A stretch of 64,000 nt of DNA from assembly GCF_020531915.1 (NCBI RefSeq), contig NZ_JAJAVG010000004.1:682001-746000 (forward strand). The letters run 5' to 3'. The notes beneath the pieces were generated by a model that saw nothing but the letters and a program-made list of their open reading frames with translations, searched no databases and was not told the DNA's origin. The stretch comes from Methylovorus mays (GTDB lineage: Bacteria; Pseudomonadota; Gammaproteobacteria; Burkholderiales; Methylophilaceae). This document shows, piece by piece, positions 8,732 through 18,620 of the stretch. Each line of letters opens with the position of its first letter. Positions within the stretch are counted from its first letter, which is position 1. The position numbers and the translations under genes are program-made.

Positions 8732-11452
8732 ATGAGCCATACGCGCCCTGATCCCGATGCGCTGCTGGAAAAACTGCAGCAGGAAGATGCCCGCCAACAA
8801 CGCGGCAGGCTCAAGATTTTCTTCGGCAGCTGCGCCGGTGTAGGCAAGACCTTCGCCATGCTGACCGCCGCGCATGCCCGCATGCAGGAAGGCGAGGATG
8901 TGCTGGTCGGCGTGATCGAAACCCATGGCCGCCGCGACACCGAATCGCGTCTGCAAGGCTTGCCACAACTGCCTCTCAAAAGCCTGATCTACCGGGATAA
9001 AACTCTGCACGAGTTTGATCTGGATGCCGCGCTGGCACGCCGCCCCGGCCTGCTGCTGGTGGATGAGCTGGCGCATTCCAACGCCGAGGGCTCCCGCCAC
9101 CGCAAACGCTGGCAGGATGTGGAAGAACTCTGCTCGGCGGGCATCGACGTTTACACCACGCTCAACGTGCAGCACCTGGAAAGCCTGAATGATGTAGTCG
9201 GCCAGATTACCGGCATCCGGGTATCAGAAACGGTGCCGGACAAGGTGTTTGACCTCGCCGATGAGGTGACGCTGGTCGACCTGCCGCCGGAAGAGCTGCT
9301 GCAGCGCCTGCAGGAAGGCAAGGTCTACATGTCGCAGCAGGCGGAGCGCGCGCGCCGCCATTTTTTCCGCAAGGGCAACCTGATCGCCTTGCGCGAGATG
9401 GCGTTGCGCCGCACCGCAGATCGCGTGGATGCGCAGATGCGCGAGTATCGTACTGACCAGAGCATTCAGCACGTCTGGCAAACCCATGAGCGCATACTGG
9501 TGGGCCTGGGCCCAGGCCCGGAGGCCGAGCAACTGGTGAGAACCGCCGCCCGCCTCGCCATCAGCATGAAAGCTGAATGGCTGGCCGCCTATGTGGAAAC
9601 GCCCGCCCTGCAAAAGCTGGGGCACGCCGAGCGTCAGGCCATTCTTGACAACCTGCGGCTGGCGCAAACACTGGGCGCCACCACCACCGCCACCCTGAGC
9701 GGCGATGAGGTTAGCACTGTGCTGCTGGACTATGCCCGCAGCCGCAATGTCTCGCGCCTGGTGGTAGGCAAGCCGAGACGGCCTTTGCTGATGCGCCTCT
9801 TCGTCCCCAGCGTAACGGATCAACTGGCGAAGGAAGCCACCGATATTGACTTGCATGTGGTGGTGCGCCAGCCCAAGCCACGGCACAAGCCAGCACCACA
9901 GCACAGCCTGCAAATGGCGGCCAATGCCCATTTATCCGGCCTGAAAAAACGTGGCTACCTGTGGGCACTGGCCATCAGTGCGGCCACCTCGGTCATCGCG
10001 GGCATGCTGCTGCAATACTTCGAATTATCCAATGTCATCATGCTCTATCTGCTAGGCGTCATGCTGATTTCCATCCGTTACGGACGTGGCCCAGGCATTC
10101 TGGCGTCGATCCTCAGCGTATCGGCGTTTGATTTCTTTTTTGTGCCGCCCAAGCTGTCGTTTACCGTCTCCGATACGCAATACCTGCTGACCTTTGGCAT
10201 CATGCTGTCAGTGGCGCTCGTCATCAGCAACCTTACCTCCAGCCTGCGTTATCAGGCTGTGATCGCCAATTACCGCGAACGCCGCAGCCTGGCCCTGTAC
10301 GAAATCGGCAAGGAGCTGGCCTCCACCATGACCACGCAGCATATTGTTGAGGTCAGCGTGCACCATATCGCCAGCCTGTTCCAGAGCCGCGCTGCCATTT
10401 TGCTGCCGGATGCCGATGACAAGCTGCGGGCACCGGAAGCGGATGCCGGGCATGGGCATACCCTGGCCGATGTGGATCTCGGCATCGCGCAATGGACCTT
10501 TGATCATCAGGAACACGCTGGCCTGGGTACCAATACCCTGCCCTCCAGCCCGGTGCTGTATGTGCCCCTCAAGGCGCCCATGCGTACCCGCGGCGTGCTG
10601 GCCATTGTCCCGGAAAACCGGGCCGCCATCTTTTTGCCGGAACAACGCCAGCTGCTGGATACCTTTGCCGCGCAGATTGCCCTGGCGCTGGAGCGCAAAC
10701 ATTACGTTGAAGTGGCGCGCGATGCGCTGATTTCCATGGAGTCAGAGCGCTTGCGCAATTCGCTGCTGAGTGCGATTTCCCACGACCTGCGCACCCCGCT
10801 GACCTCGCTGCTCGGCATCGCCGACCAGCTGCGGCAAGCCCCGGGCATGCCCGCTGACCGGCATGCCCAGCTGGAAACCCTGTACGACCAGGCGTTTCGC
10901 ATGCAGCAACTAGTGGTAAATCTGCTGGACATGGCACGCCTGCAGGCCGGCAGCGTGCAACTCAACAGCCAGTGGCAGGTATTGGAGGAAGTGCTGGGCA
11001 GTGCCCTGCGCGCCATGCAACCGGTCAGCCAGCAGCACCATATTGAAGTCACGCTGCCGCCCGACTTGCCTCTGCTGCAGTTTGATGCGGTACTACTGGA
11101 ACGCGTGTTCTGCAACCTGCTGGATAACGCCTGCAAATACAGTCCGCCGAATACCACCATACGCATTTCTGCCCAGCAGCATCCAGGCGAGGTGTGGATC
11201 ACCGTGGCCGATGAAGGCTGGGGCCTGCCTGCCGGGATGGAAACCCAGATATTCCAGAAATTCACCCGGGGCCAAGTCGAATCTTCGCAACCTGGTGTCG
11301 GTCTGGGGCTTTCCATCTGCAAGGCCATCATTCAGGCGCATGGCGGCGCGCTATGGGCAGAAGCGCAACAGCCGCATGGCACCCGGTTCATTTTTTCCTT
11401 ACCATTGGGCGAACCACCCGCCCCCCCACTCGCCGAGGAAACTCCCGCATGA
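8732..11452 (+). CDS. kdpD: Osmosensitive K+ sensor histidine kinase KdpD
   Basis: Inner-membrane kinase/phosphatase that senses K+ limitation and phosphorylates KdpE. The 906-residue protein from the ATG at 8732 shows the full KdpD order: KdpD sensor domain with Walker A GSCAGVGKT (32-40) and Walker B LLLVDELAHSN; a Usp-like domain; four closely spaced membrane helices in the middle (DUF4118 type, including VSAFDFFFVPPKL); a GAF region; HisKA with the phospho-acceptor SHDLRTPLTS; and HATPase motifs NLLDNACKYSPP and GVGLGLSICKAII. The longer in-frame ATG at 8669 would add residues with no family match. The stop overlaps kdpE by four bases. Confidence 0.93.
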   Translation: MSHTRPDPDALLEKLQQEDARQQRGRLKIFFGSCAGVGKTFAMLTAAHARMQEGEDVLVGVIETHGRRDTESRLQGLPQLPLKSLIYRDKTLHEFDLDAALARRPGLLLVDELAHSNAEGSRHRKRWQDVEELCSAGIDVYTTLNVQHLESLNDVVGQITGIRVSETVPDKVFDLADEVTLVDLPPEELLQRLQEGKVYMSQQAERARRHFFRKGNLIALREMALRRTADRVDAQMREYRTDQSIQHVWQTHERILVGLGPGPEAEQLVRTAARLAISMKAEWLAAYVETPALQKLGHAERQAILDNLRLAQTLGATTTATLSGDEVSTVLLDYARSRNVSRLVVGKPRRPLLMRLFVPSVTDQLAKEATDIDLHVVVRQPKPRHKPAPQHSLQMAANAHLSGLKKRGYLWALAISAATSVIAGMLLQYFELSNVIMLYLLGVMLISIRYGRGPGILASILSVSAFDFFFVPPKLSFTVSDTQYLLTFGIMLSVALVISNLTSSLRYQAVIANYRERRSLALYEIGKELASTMTTQHIVEVSVHHIASLFQSRAAILLPDADDKLRAPEADAGHGHTLADVDLGIAQWTFDHQEHAGLGTNTLPSSPVLYVPLKAPMRTRGVLAIVPENRAAIFLPEQRQLLDTFAAQIALALERKHYVEVARDALISMESERLRNSLLSAISHDLRTPLTSLLGIADQLRQAPGMPADRHAQLETLYDQAFRMQQLVVNLLDMARLQAGSVQLNSQWQVLEEVLGSALRAMQPVSQQHHIEVTLPPDLPLLQFDAVLLERVFCNLLDNACKYSPPNTTIRISAQQHPGEVWITVADEGWGLPAGMETQIFQKFTRGQVESSQPGVGLGLSICKAIIQAHGGALWAEAQQPHGTRFIFSLPLGEPPAPPLAEETPA

Positions 11453-12150
11453 GCAGCACGGCCACCATCATCCTGATTGAAGATGAAGTCCAGATTCAGC
11501 GCTTTGTCCAGGCGGCGCTGGAAGATGCCGGGTTCACCGTACACAGCACGCCCAGCGGCAGGCAAGGGGTGATTGATACCGGTACACGCAAACCGGATGC
11601 CATCATTCTTGACCTCGGGCTGCCGGATATGGATGGCATTGACGTCATTCGCCAGATTCGCAGCTGGAGCAATGTGCCAATGATAGTGCTCTCGGCCCGC
11701 ACGCAGGAGGCGCAGAAAGTCAGCGCACTGGATGCCGGCGCCGATGATTACCTGACCAAACCGTTTGGCACTGCCGAGTTGCTGGCACGCATACGCGCGC
11801 AGTTGCGACGACACTCCCAGACGGGCAATCCGACACAGGAGAGCGTTTTTACCATGGGGGATATTCGGGTGGACCTGGTGAATCGCCAGGTGCATCGCGG
11901 CGATGCGCTGGTCAGTCTCACGCCCATCGAATTCAGGTTATTGGCAGCGCTGATCCGCTATGCCGGGCGCGTGGTCACGCAACGCCAGCTCTTGAAGGAG
12001 GTCTGGGGCCCCAGCCATATCGAGAGCGGGCATTATGTGCGCATCTATATGGGTCACTTGCGGCACAAGCTGGAGGCTGACCCGGCCCAACCGCGCTACC
12101 TGCTGACGGAGACCGGTGTGGGCTATCGCCTGCTGGCAGACGGAGACTGA
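11449..12150 (+). CDS. kdpE: Response regulator KdpE (OmpR family)
   Basis: DNA-binding partner of KdpD that activates kdpFABC. The 233-residue protein has a receiver domain with the acidic pair in LIEDE, the phospho-aspartate D55 in IILDLGLPDMDG, the switch SA in VLSARTQ and K104 in YLTKPFG, followed by a winged-helix domain (LTPIEFRLLAALIRYAGRVV, RIYMGHLRHKLE, TETGVGYRL). The start ATG overlaps the kdpD stop (ATGA), indicating translational coupling. It probably binds the TTTTTACA direct repeat at 3798-3820. Confidence 0.95.
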   Translation: MSSTATIILIEDEVQIQRFVQAALEDAGFTVHSTPSGRQGVIDTGTRKPDAIILDLGLPDMDGIDVIRQIRSWSNVPMIVLSARTQEAQKVSALDAGADDYLTKPFGTAELLARIRAQLRRHSQTGNPTQESVFTMGDIRVDLVNRQVHRGDALVSLTPIEFRLLAALIRYAGRVVTQRQLLKEVWGPSHIESGHYVRIYMGHLRHKLEADPAQPRYLLTETGVGYRLLADGD

Positions 12151-12357
12151 GGGCCATTCGGTCTGGCGCGGGCTAGCGGCTGGCAGATTGCGGCTGCGCC
12201 TCAATACTCACATTGGATTCACCTTGCTTCCATGGGCATTTGCGCCCAGACTCGCGCCTGCATTCCATCGCCAGAGCTCTCGCCTTGCAACACAGAGCGG
12301 TGAACTTGTCGGCGTTTATGCTTTCCATTTAAACATCAACCATTGAATAAGAACCGC

Positions 12358-14421
12358 ATGCCACCGCTATTTTCACGCCCGCTGTTTCGTACTTTCTGGA
12401 TAACGCTGCTTCTGCTGCTGATTGCACTGGGCGCATGCGAGCTGGCGGGCTGGCCGTTTCTGCGGGCGCCGGCACAGCAGTTTCTGAGTGAAAAGCTGGA
12501 GCGCAAGATCGTCATCACCGCGCCGTTTGAGCTGCATCTCCTCGGCGGGCTTTATCTGCGTGCTGGCGGGCTGAATGTTTCAGCGCCGGATGCCTTCAAG
12601 GTGCCGCATTTTGTCGATGTGAAAGAAGCCGAGTTGCGGTTGCGCTATCGCGATTTGCTCAAGCTCCAACCTGGCGATGCCTATCGCATCAAAAGCCTGC
12701 GCGTGGAGGAAATTGATGCCAGGGTATTGCGCAACCGGGATGGCATATCCACCTGGCAGTTCAAGCAGGATGACCAGGAACCGCCACGGCCCTTCCCCAT
12801 TTTTGAAAATCTGGTGATTCATAACGGCACTGCGGTGGTACGCGATGCACTCTCGGAAGCCGATCTGGATCTGCGCTTCAATACGCAGGAAGGCTCGGAG
12901 CAGACCCCCAGCAAGCCCGCCAGCGCCGCCATGCAATCCAATGTGGATATTGAGGGCAAACTGCGCAAACACGCACTGCGCGGGCATCTTTCCACCACCG
13001 GCTTTTTGCCGATAGCCAGCCTCAAGGAAAACAATGACACCGTGCGATCCAAAGGCTGGGTGGAGTATGGTGGCCTGCGTGCTGACTTTGATGGACAGGT
13101 GGCGGATGCGCTGGGTGAGCAATCCATCAAGGGCACCCTGACGGTAAAAGGCCCATCGCTCAGCCTGTTTGGCAATCTGGTCAGCACGGTATTGCCCACC
13201 ACGGCCCCGTTTACCTTGACCACCACCTTGCAAAAGGAAGGTGGCCTGTGGCTGGCGAATGTCACCTCGGCCCATATCGGCAGCAGTGACCTCACAGGCA
13301 AATTCAAATACGACTTGCGGCCGGCAACGCCGCTGCTCACCGGCGATATTCGCGGCAAGCGTTTCGTACTCGCTGACCTCGGGCCGGCCTTTGGTACCGC
13401 CACTGAAACAGAAGCCGATGACAATGCGCCCCGCACGCGCGCCATTCCAGATACACCCTTGAATCTGCCCGCGCTGAACAAGATGGATGCCCGCATCAGT
13501 CTCCTGATGGATTATGTGGACCTGGGCTCGGCGTTCCAGCGGCCGATTGCACCGCTCAAAGCCACCCTGCAACTGGAAAAAGGCAAGCTTGGCCTGGCCG
13601 ATATAGACGCCAGCACGGCAGATGGCAGCCTGTCCGGCATGATCTCGGTCGACGCCAGCAAACTGAATGGCCTGGAAGCCGATGTGAAAAAGCTGCCGCC
13701 CGACGCGATTCCGGTCTGGCGCGCAGAGCTAGCCTGGAAAAACATTGATCTCTACAAATGGCTGAAAATCTCGCAAACCCAGCGCGAAAACGCCAAAAAG
13801 GAAAACAAACCCGAACCGCAGCCTTACCTTACCGGCCGCTTAAACGGCAAAGCGAAACTGGATGGCAAAGGTCAAACCACCGCCGAACTGCTGGGCTCGC
13901 TGGACGGCAATGTCTTCATGACCGTGCGCGATGGCTCGGTCTCGCATCTTATCGTGGAGGCACTCGGGCTTGATATTGCCCAGGCGCTGGGCGTGATGAT
14001 CCAGGGCGATAGCCCGGTGCCCCTGCAATGCGCCGTGATCGACATGCAGGCAACAGACGGCATACTAAGCCCCCGCGTGGGCTTGATGGATACGCCGGTG
14101 ACGCGCGTGCTGACCGATGGCCATATCGACATGGGTAAAGAGCTGTTGGACCTGCGCCTGGTGGCCAAACCAAAGAATGTATCGCCGTTGACCGTGCGCT
14201 CCCCCATCCATGTGCAAGGCAGCTTTTTGCAGCCCGAGGTCTCTATCGAAAAAACGCCGATTGCCCTGCGCGTGATTGGTGGCATTGCCTTGGGGCTGAT
14301 CAATCCACTGGCAGCCATCCTGCCGTTTGTCGACCCTGGCAATGGCAAGCAGGCCAGTTGCGCCGAGGTCTTGCAGCAGCTCAAGCAGGAAGCCGCGCCA
14401 GGCAAAACATCGTCGCGATAG
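12358..14421 (+). CDS. AsmA family protein
   Basis: An inner-membrane-anchored periplasmic protein of about 687 residues. One N-terminal helix (TFWITLLLLLIALGACELAG) is followed by a long beta-rich body. The AsmA hallmarks are present: an N-terminal block with FELHLLGGLYLRAGGLNV and SLRVEEIDARVLRNRDG, and a C-terminal block DGSLSGMISV, LLGSLDGNVFMTVRDGSVSH, VHIDMGKELLDL-like repeats and PIHVQGSFLQPEVSIE. AsmA proteins are bridge-like lipid-transfer or outer-membrane biogenesis factors; the precise role here is unknown. The start could also be TTG at 12343; neither has a strong ribosome binding site. No paired gene nearby suggests a substrate. Confidence 0.85.
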   Translation: MPPLFSRPLFRTFWITLLLLLIALGACELAGWPFLRAPAQQFLSEKLERKIVITAPFELHLLGGLYLRAGGLNVSAPDAFKVPHFVDVKEAELRLRYRDLLKLQPGDAYRIKSLRVEEIDARVLRNRDGISTWQFKQDDQEPPRPFPIFENLVIHNGTAVVRDALSEADLDLRFNTQEGSEQTPSKPASAAMQSNVDIEGKLRKHALRGHLSTTGFLPIASLKENNDTVRSKGWVEYGGLRADFDGQVADALGEQSIKGTLTVKGPSLSLFGNLVSTVLPTTAPFTLTTTLQKEGGLWLANVTSAHIGSSDLTGKFKYDLRPATPLLTGDIRGKRFVLADLGPAFGTATETEADDNAPRTRAIPDTPLNLPALNKMDARISLLMDYVDLGSAFQRPIAPLKATLQLEKGKLGLADIDASTADGSLSGMISVDASKLNGLEADVKKLPPDAIPVWRAELAWKNIDLYKWLKISQTQRENAKKENKPEPQPYLTGRLNGKAKLDGKGQTTAELLGSLDGNVFMTVRDGSVSHLIVEALGLDIAQALGVMIQGDSPVPLQCAVIDMQATDGILSPRVGLMDTPVTRVLTDGHIDMGKELLDLRLVAKPKNVSPLTVRSPIHVQGSFLQPEVSIEKTPIALRVIGGIALGLINPLAAILPFVDPGNGKQASCAEVLQQLKQEAAPGKTSSR

Positions 14422-14440
14422 GCGCATGCGCGCTGCAACC

Positions 14441-14449
14441 TGTTAAAAT
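14441..14449 (+). promoter_or_regulatory. Extended -10 promoter element at uup, possibly leaderless
   Basis: TGTTAAAAT is an extended -10 (TGn-TAAAAT) ending five bases before the uup ATG at 14455. Transcription would start at about the start codon, and no Shine-Dalgarno sequence is visible. It resembles the arrangement at kdpD. No -35 match was found, which is usual for extended -10 promoters. Confidence 0.4.
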
Positions 14450-14454
14450 GCGGC

Positions 14455-16362
14455 ATGCCTTATATCACGCTCGACCAAGCCAGCCTGGCTTATGGACATT
14501 ACCCTCTTCTTGATCACGCCGATTTTCAGCTGGACCCCGGTGAACGTGTTGGCCTGATTGGCCGCAACGGGGCTGGCAAATCCAGCCTGCTGAAAGTCAT
14601 TGCTGGCGACAGCAAACTGGACGACGGCACCCTGTGGCGCGCCCCCAATGCGCGCGTGGCCTATGTGTCGCAGGAACCAGTACTGGAGCCGACCCACACC
14701 GTATTTGAAGCCGTGGCCGAAGGCCTGGGCGACCTGCAGAAAATCCTGCTGGAATACCACCAGGTATCGCACAGCATGGGCAACCCCGATGCTGACCTCG
14801 ATCAGTTGATGGCCCGCATGCAAGTCTTGCAGCACGAACTCGACGCCCGCCAGGGCTGGCAGTCGCAGAGCAAGGTAGATGCTGCGCTGAGCCGCCTGGA
14901 GTTAGACCCCGATGCCTTGATCTCCACCCTCTCCGGCGGCTGGCGCAAACGCGTGGCACTGGGTCGCGCCTTGGTCGCGGAGCCGGAAGTGCTGCTGCTG
15001 GATGAACCGACCAACCATCTGGATTTTGCTGCGATTGAATGGCTGGAAGAGCTGCTGCTCGGCTTTCAGGGCAGCGTCTTGTTCATTACCCACGATCGTC
15101 GCTTCCTGGATCGTCTGGCGACCCGCATTGTCGAGCTGGACCGCGGCCATCTCACTGATTTTATTGGCAACTACACCCAGTATCTGGTGAAAAAGGAAGA
15201 GCTGTTGGCGGTAGAAGCCACGCATGCAGCCAAATTCGACAAGGTACTGGCGCAGGAAGAAGCCTGGATACGCCAGGGCATCAAGGCACGCCGTACCCGC
15301 AATGAAGGTCGCGTGCGACGTCTGGAACAGTTGCGTCTGGAGCGGGCTGCGCGCCGCGAGCGCCAGGGCAACGTCAAGCTGACACTGGATAGTGGCGAAC
15401 GCTCGGGCAAACTGGTGGCCGAGCTGGAGCATGTGAACAAAGCCTATGGCGACAAGGTGCTGGTCAAGGATTTCAGCACGCGCATTCTGCGGGGCGACCG
15501 CATCGGCCTGCTGGGGCCGAATGGGGCGGGCAAATCCACCCTGCTCAAGATGATACTGGGCGAGCTGGAACCCGATAGCGGCACCATCCAACGCGGCACC
15601 AACCTCAACGTGGCGTATTTTGACCAGATGCGCGAGCAACTGGATGAAGAAGCCACGCTGGCCGACACCATCAGCCCTGGCTCCGAATTCGTGCAGATCG
15701 GTAATGAGCGCAAGCATGTCATCAGTTATCTTGAGGACTTTCTGTTCCCGCCGCAGCGTTCGCGCTCGCCGGTGAAATCGCTCTCCGGTGGCGAACGCAA
15801 CCGCCTGTTGCTGGCGCGCCTGTTTGCGCGCCCGGCCAATGTGCTGGTGCTGGATGAACCCACCAACGACTTGGATATCGACACGCTGGAGCTGCTGGAA
15901 AACCTGCTGCAGGAGTTTGAAGGCACGCTGTTCCTGGTCAGCCATGATAGAGCCTTCCTGGAAAACACCGTCACCCAGGTGATTGCGTTTGAAGGCCATG
16001 GCGTACTGGATGAGTTTGGCGGCGGTTATGACGACTGGTATCGCTACAAGCAACAGCAGGCGGCCAATCTGGCTGCCGAGAAAACCCGGGCCGCCAGCGC
16101 GCCTGCCGCAGCAAAACCGGCCGCGGCCAAACCGGCTGCCAATCGCCTCAGCTTCAAGGAAAACCGTGAACTGGAAGAGCTGCCCGGCCGCATTGAGCAG
16201 CTGGAAAAAGAACAGGCCGAGATCAATGTTTCGCTCGCCAGCCCGGATCTTTACCGCGAAAATCCCGAGCAGGTCAAAACCCTGCAAGCGCGGCTGGATG
16301 AGCTGAGCTCAGCCATTGATGCCGCCATGCAGCGCTGGGAAGCGCTGGAAAGCAAGCGTTAA
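14455..16362 (+). CDS. uup: ABC-F ATPase Uup
   Basis: A cytoplasmic ABC-F protein of 635 residues with two ATPase domains and no membrane segments. Domain 1 has GRNGAGKSS, LSGGWRKRVALGRAL and LLLDEPTNHLD; domain 2 has GPNGAGKST, LSGGERNRLLLARL and LVLDEPTNDLD. The second-domain motif TNDLDIDTLELLE and the C-terminal extension (an A/P/K-rich linker near 545-570 and a coiled-coil tail, NRELEELPGRIEQLEKEQ) identify Uup rather than EttA or YheS. Uup acts on ribosomes and binds branched DNA, affecting precise transposon excision. A strong terminator follows. Confidence 0.92.
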   Translation: MPYITLDQASLAYGHYPLLDHADFQLDPGERVGLIGRNGAGKSSLLKVIAGDSKLDDGTLWRAPNARVAYVSQEPVLEPTHTVFEAVAEGLGDLQKILLEYHQVSHSMGNPDADLDQLMARMQVLQHELDARQGWQSQSKVDAALSRLELDPDALISTLSGGWRKRVALGRALVAEPEVLLLDEPTNHLDFAAIEWLEELLLGFQGSVLFITHDRRFLDRLATRIVELDRGHLTDFIGNYTQYLVKKEELLAVEATHAAKFDKVLAQEEAWIRQGIKARRTRNEGRVRRLEQLRLERAARRERQGNVKLTLDSGERSGKLVAELEHVNKAYGDKVLVKDFSTRILRGDRIGLLGPNGAGKSTLLKMILGELEPDSGTIQRGTNLNVAYFDQMREQLDEEATLADTISPGSEFVQIGNERKHVISYLEDFLFPPQRSRSPVKSLSGGERNRLLLARLFARPANVLVLDEPTNDLDIDTLELLENLLQEFEGTLFLVSHDRAFLENTVTQVIAFEGHGVLDEFGGGYDDWYRYKQQQAANLAAEKTRAASAPAAAKPAAAKPAANRLSFKENRELEELPGRIEQLEKEQAEINVSLASPDLYRENPEQVKTLQARLDELSSAIDAAMQRWEALESKR

Positions 16363-16384
16363 ACTCAGTGCAGTGTGAAGGCAA

Positions 16385-16420
16385 CAAAAAAGCACACGTT
16401 GCAAAGCGTGTGCTTTTTTT
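16385..16420. terminator. Bidirectional rho-independent terminator
   Basis: A run of A, stem AAAGCACACG with CGTGTGCTTT around a short loop, then a run of seven T. Lies between convergent uup and the TonB receptor gene and can serve both. Confidence 0.9.
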
Positions 16421-16459
16421 ATTGGCAGGCCATTACGCCTGCCAGAAGGGAACACCCGA

Positions 16460-18562
16460 TCAGAAATTGTAGATCAGAGTGGCGCGCGCCGCCGTGGGTG
16501 AACCCGGCGTGATGTTGTTATTGTTGTGGGCGTAGAGGTAATACTCCTTGTTCAGGATATTCTCGATATTGACCTGCAGGCGCAGGTTTTTATCGAGCCT
16601 GGCGTAAACCGCGCCGTCAAACCGTGTGTAGCCTGGCAGCAGCACGGTGTTGTCAAACGAGGTGTACATCTCGCTACGGCTGATCGCGCCCAGCGCGACA
16701 CCCCAGGTATCATTGATGTCGTAGCGGTTCCATAGCGAGAACGTATTGCGTGGCGTATTGGGGGCGCTGGCACCATCGGCGCCGACGCTGGTCGTGTCCA
16801 CCAGCTCGGCTTTTTGCAGGGTGTAGGCGCCAATCACATTCCACTTGTCGGTAATCCGGCCCAGGGCACTCAGCTCAAAGCCTTTGGTGTCCTGCCCATC
16901 GACCAGCGCTGATGTCGTGGCACTGGTCGAAACCGCGACATTGGTACGCTCCAGCTTGAACAAGGCGGCATTGATCTCCAGACCGCGTTTTACCTCCCAC
17001 TTGGCACCAACTTCAGTGTTCTTGAATTTTTCCGGATCAAAGGTGCTGGTCACCATGTTCAGCGAGGTCAGTTGATCACCAGCGCGTGGCACATACGACT
17101 GGCTGTAACTGGCATATAGCGACACAGGCTCTACCGGCTTGTAGATCAGGCCCGCGCGTGGCGAGAAAAGGTCATCGTCTGTTTTGATTTTCAGGCCGGA
17201 TATCTGATTCTTGAAATCCACATCAAATTTATCCAGACGCGCCCCTACGATCACCTGCCACTGTGGGTTCAGAATAATCTGGTCTTGCAGGTAAAACGCG
17301 GCAACATCCACCTGACTGCGATTACGGGTTTGCAGGTTGGTAAAGCTGATCGGGCCAGTAAATACAGGATTCTGCGCCGACTGAGTGTTGGTCAGTGTGC
17401 CGCTGGAGTTAGGCCTGTAGCGCACGTTATCGGTGTCCTGCCGACCAAGCTCCATGCCGACCAGCAGCTTGTGGCTGACTGCGCCCTGCTTGAGGGTATA
17501 GAGCAGGTCGGTCTGGTTGAACAGGTTTTCGCGCTGGGTATCATCGCGATAGGCGGAGACAGTGTAATTGCCGCTGGCATCCACAGCGCTGCCGGCAAAG
17601 ACGTTCTGGTAATACTTGTCAAAGTCGGAGTAGCGCGTGCGGTTCCTCAGCAGCACACCATTGTCAAAGCTGTGCTCGATCAGCGCACTGTAGTTCTGGG
17701 CTTCAATTTCAGTGGGGCTCTTGGCAGCATTGCCGAAGAAAGTGGATTCATTGGTGGCAAAAGGCCGGCCATTTTGCGAAGGAATACCCCGGTCAGCCGT
17801 GCGGTGGTCGGTGAAATACTCCGCGCTCAGCACGACTTTGGTTTTCTCTGTCGGGAACAAGGTCACGGTCGGATTGATGCCATAGCGGCGCAATGACACA
17901 CCATCGCGATAACTATCCGCATTTTCCACCATCGCATTCAGGCGGAATGCGGCTGCTTCATTGATGGCCTGACCAATATCAATGCTGCCGCGACGCTGGC
18001 CATACGAACCCGCTTGCAGCGAAATCTCACGCACAGGATCCCAGCCAGCCTCCTTGCTGACGCGATTGACCACGCCACCGGCGCCGCCACGACCGAAGAT
18101 CATGCCATTGGCGCCGCGCAATACCTCCACGCTTTCAATGTTGTAGAAATCCCGGTAGTACTGCACATCATCCCTGACGCCATCGAGGAAAAAGTCGCCC
18201 GTGCTGGCATTGCCACGGAATACGACGGTATCGCGATTGCCCTCGCCCTGCGCCATGCCAACCCCTGGCGTATATCGTATGGCATCTTCCATGCTACGTA
18301 CCGCCTGATCCTTGATTTGCGACTGGCTGACCACGGACACGGACTGCGGCACATCTTTCAGTGGGGTATCGGTTTTAGTAGCCGTGGTGCTGGACTTGGT
18401 GACATAGCCATCGGTCTTGGCAGGTTCGGTGACCTTGCTGGAGGTCACCTCAACCTGCGGCAGTGTGGTGGTTACCTCTTCAGCATGCGCCATGGCAGGC
18501 AGTGCAGCCAGCATCAGGCAAATGGTTTTAACGGGGAATGAAGGAATAGCGTAAGAATGCAT
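16460..18562 (-). CDS. TonB-dependent siderophore receptor
   Basis: An outer-membrane ferric-siderophore receptor of about 700 residues. After a signal peptide (ICLMLAALPAMAHAEE) comes a plug domain with DTPLKDVPQSVSVVSQ, SMEDAIRYTPGV, FFLDGVRDD and VEVLRGANGMIFGRGGAGG, typical of the Fiu/FhuE/PiuA class. The long beta-barrel ends in ATLIYNF with a terminal Phe, as outer-membrane proteins do. I chose the ATG at 18562; an ATG 45 bases upstream is also possible. The region just upstream carries a Fur-box-like match and a perfect palindrome. Last gene of the iron cluster, read towards the uup terminator. Ligand not known. Confidence 0.9.
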   Translation of the reverse strand: MHSYAIPSFPVKTICLMLAALPAMAHAEEVTTTLPQVEVTSSKVTEPAKTDGYVTKSSTTATKTDTPLKDVPQSVSVVSQSQIKDQAVRSMEDAIRYTPGVGMAQGEGNRDTVVFRGNASTGDFFLDGVRDDVQYYRDFYNIESVEVLRGANGMIFGRGGAGGVVNRVSKEAGWDPVREISLQAGSYGQRRGSIDIGQAINEAAAFRLNAMVENADSYRDGVSLRRYGINPTVTLFPTEKTKVVLSAEYFTDHRTADRGIPSQNGRPFATNESTFFGNAAKSPTEIEAQNYSALIEHSFDNGVLLRNRTRYSDFDKYYQNVFAGSAVDASGNYTVSAYRDDTQRENLFNQTDLLYTLKQGAVSHKLLVGMELGRQDTDNVRYRPNSSGTLTNTQSAQNPVFTGPISFTNLQTRNRSQVDVAAFYLQDQIILNPQWQVIVGARLDKFDVDFKNQISGLKIKTDDDLFSPRAGLIYKPVEPVSLYASYSQSYVPRAGDQLTSLNMVTSTFDPEKFKNTEVGAKWEVKRGLEINAALFKLERTNVAVSTSATTSALVDGQDTKGFELSALGRITDKWNVIGAYTLQKAELVDTTSVGADGASAPNTPRNTFSLWNRYDINDTWGVALGAISRSEMYTSFDNTVLLPGYTRFDGAVYARLDKNLRLQVNIENILNKEYYLYAHNNNNITPGSPTAARATLIYNF

Positions 18563-18620
18563 GCGTGAAATCTTTTTATGTTTTCGCTCCAGTCCTGCGA
18601 GTTTCATCAGGCCTGAATTG

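Noticed and set aside
14902-16287. 461-codon open frame antisense to uup
   Set aside because: Opposite a complete ABC-F gene and without a ribosome binding site.
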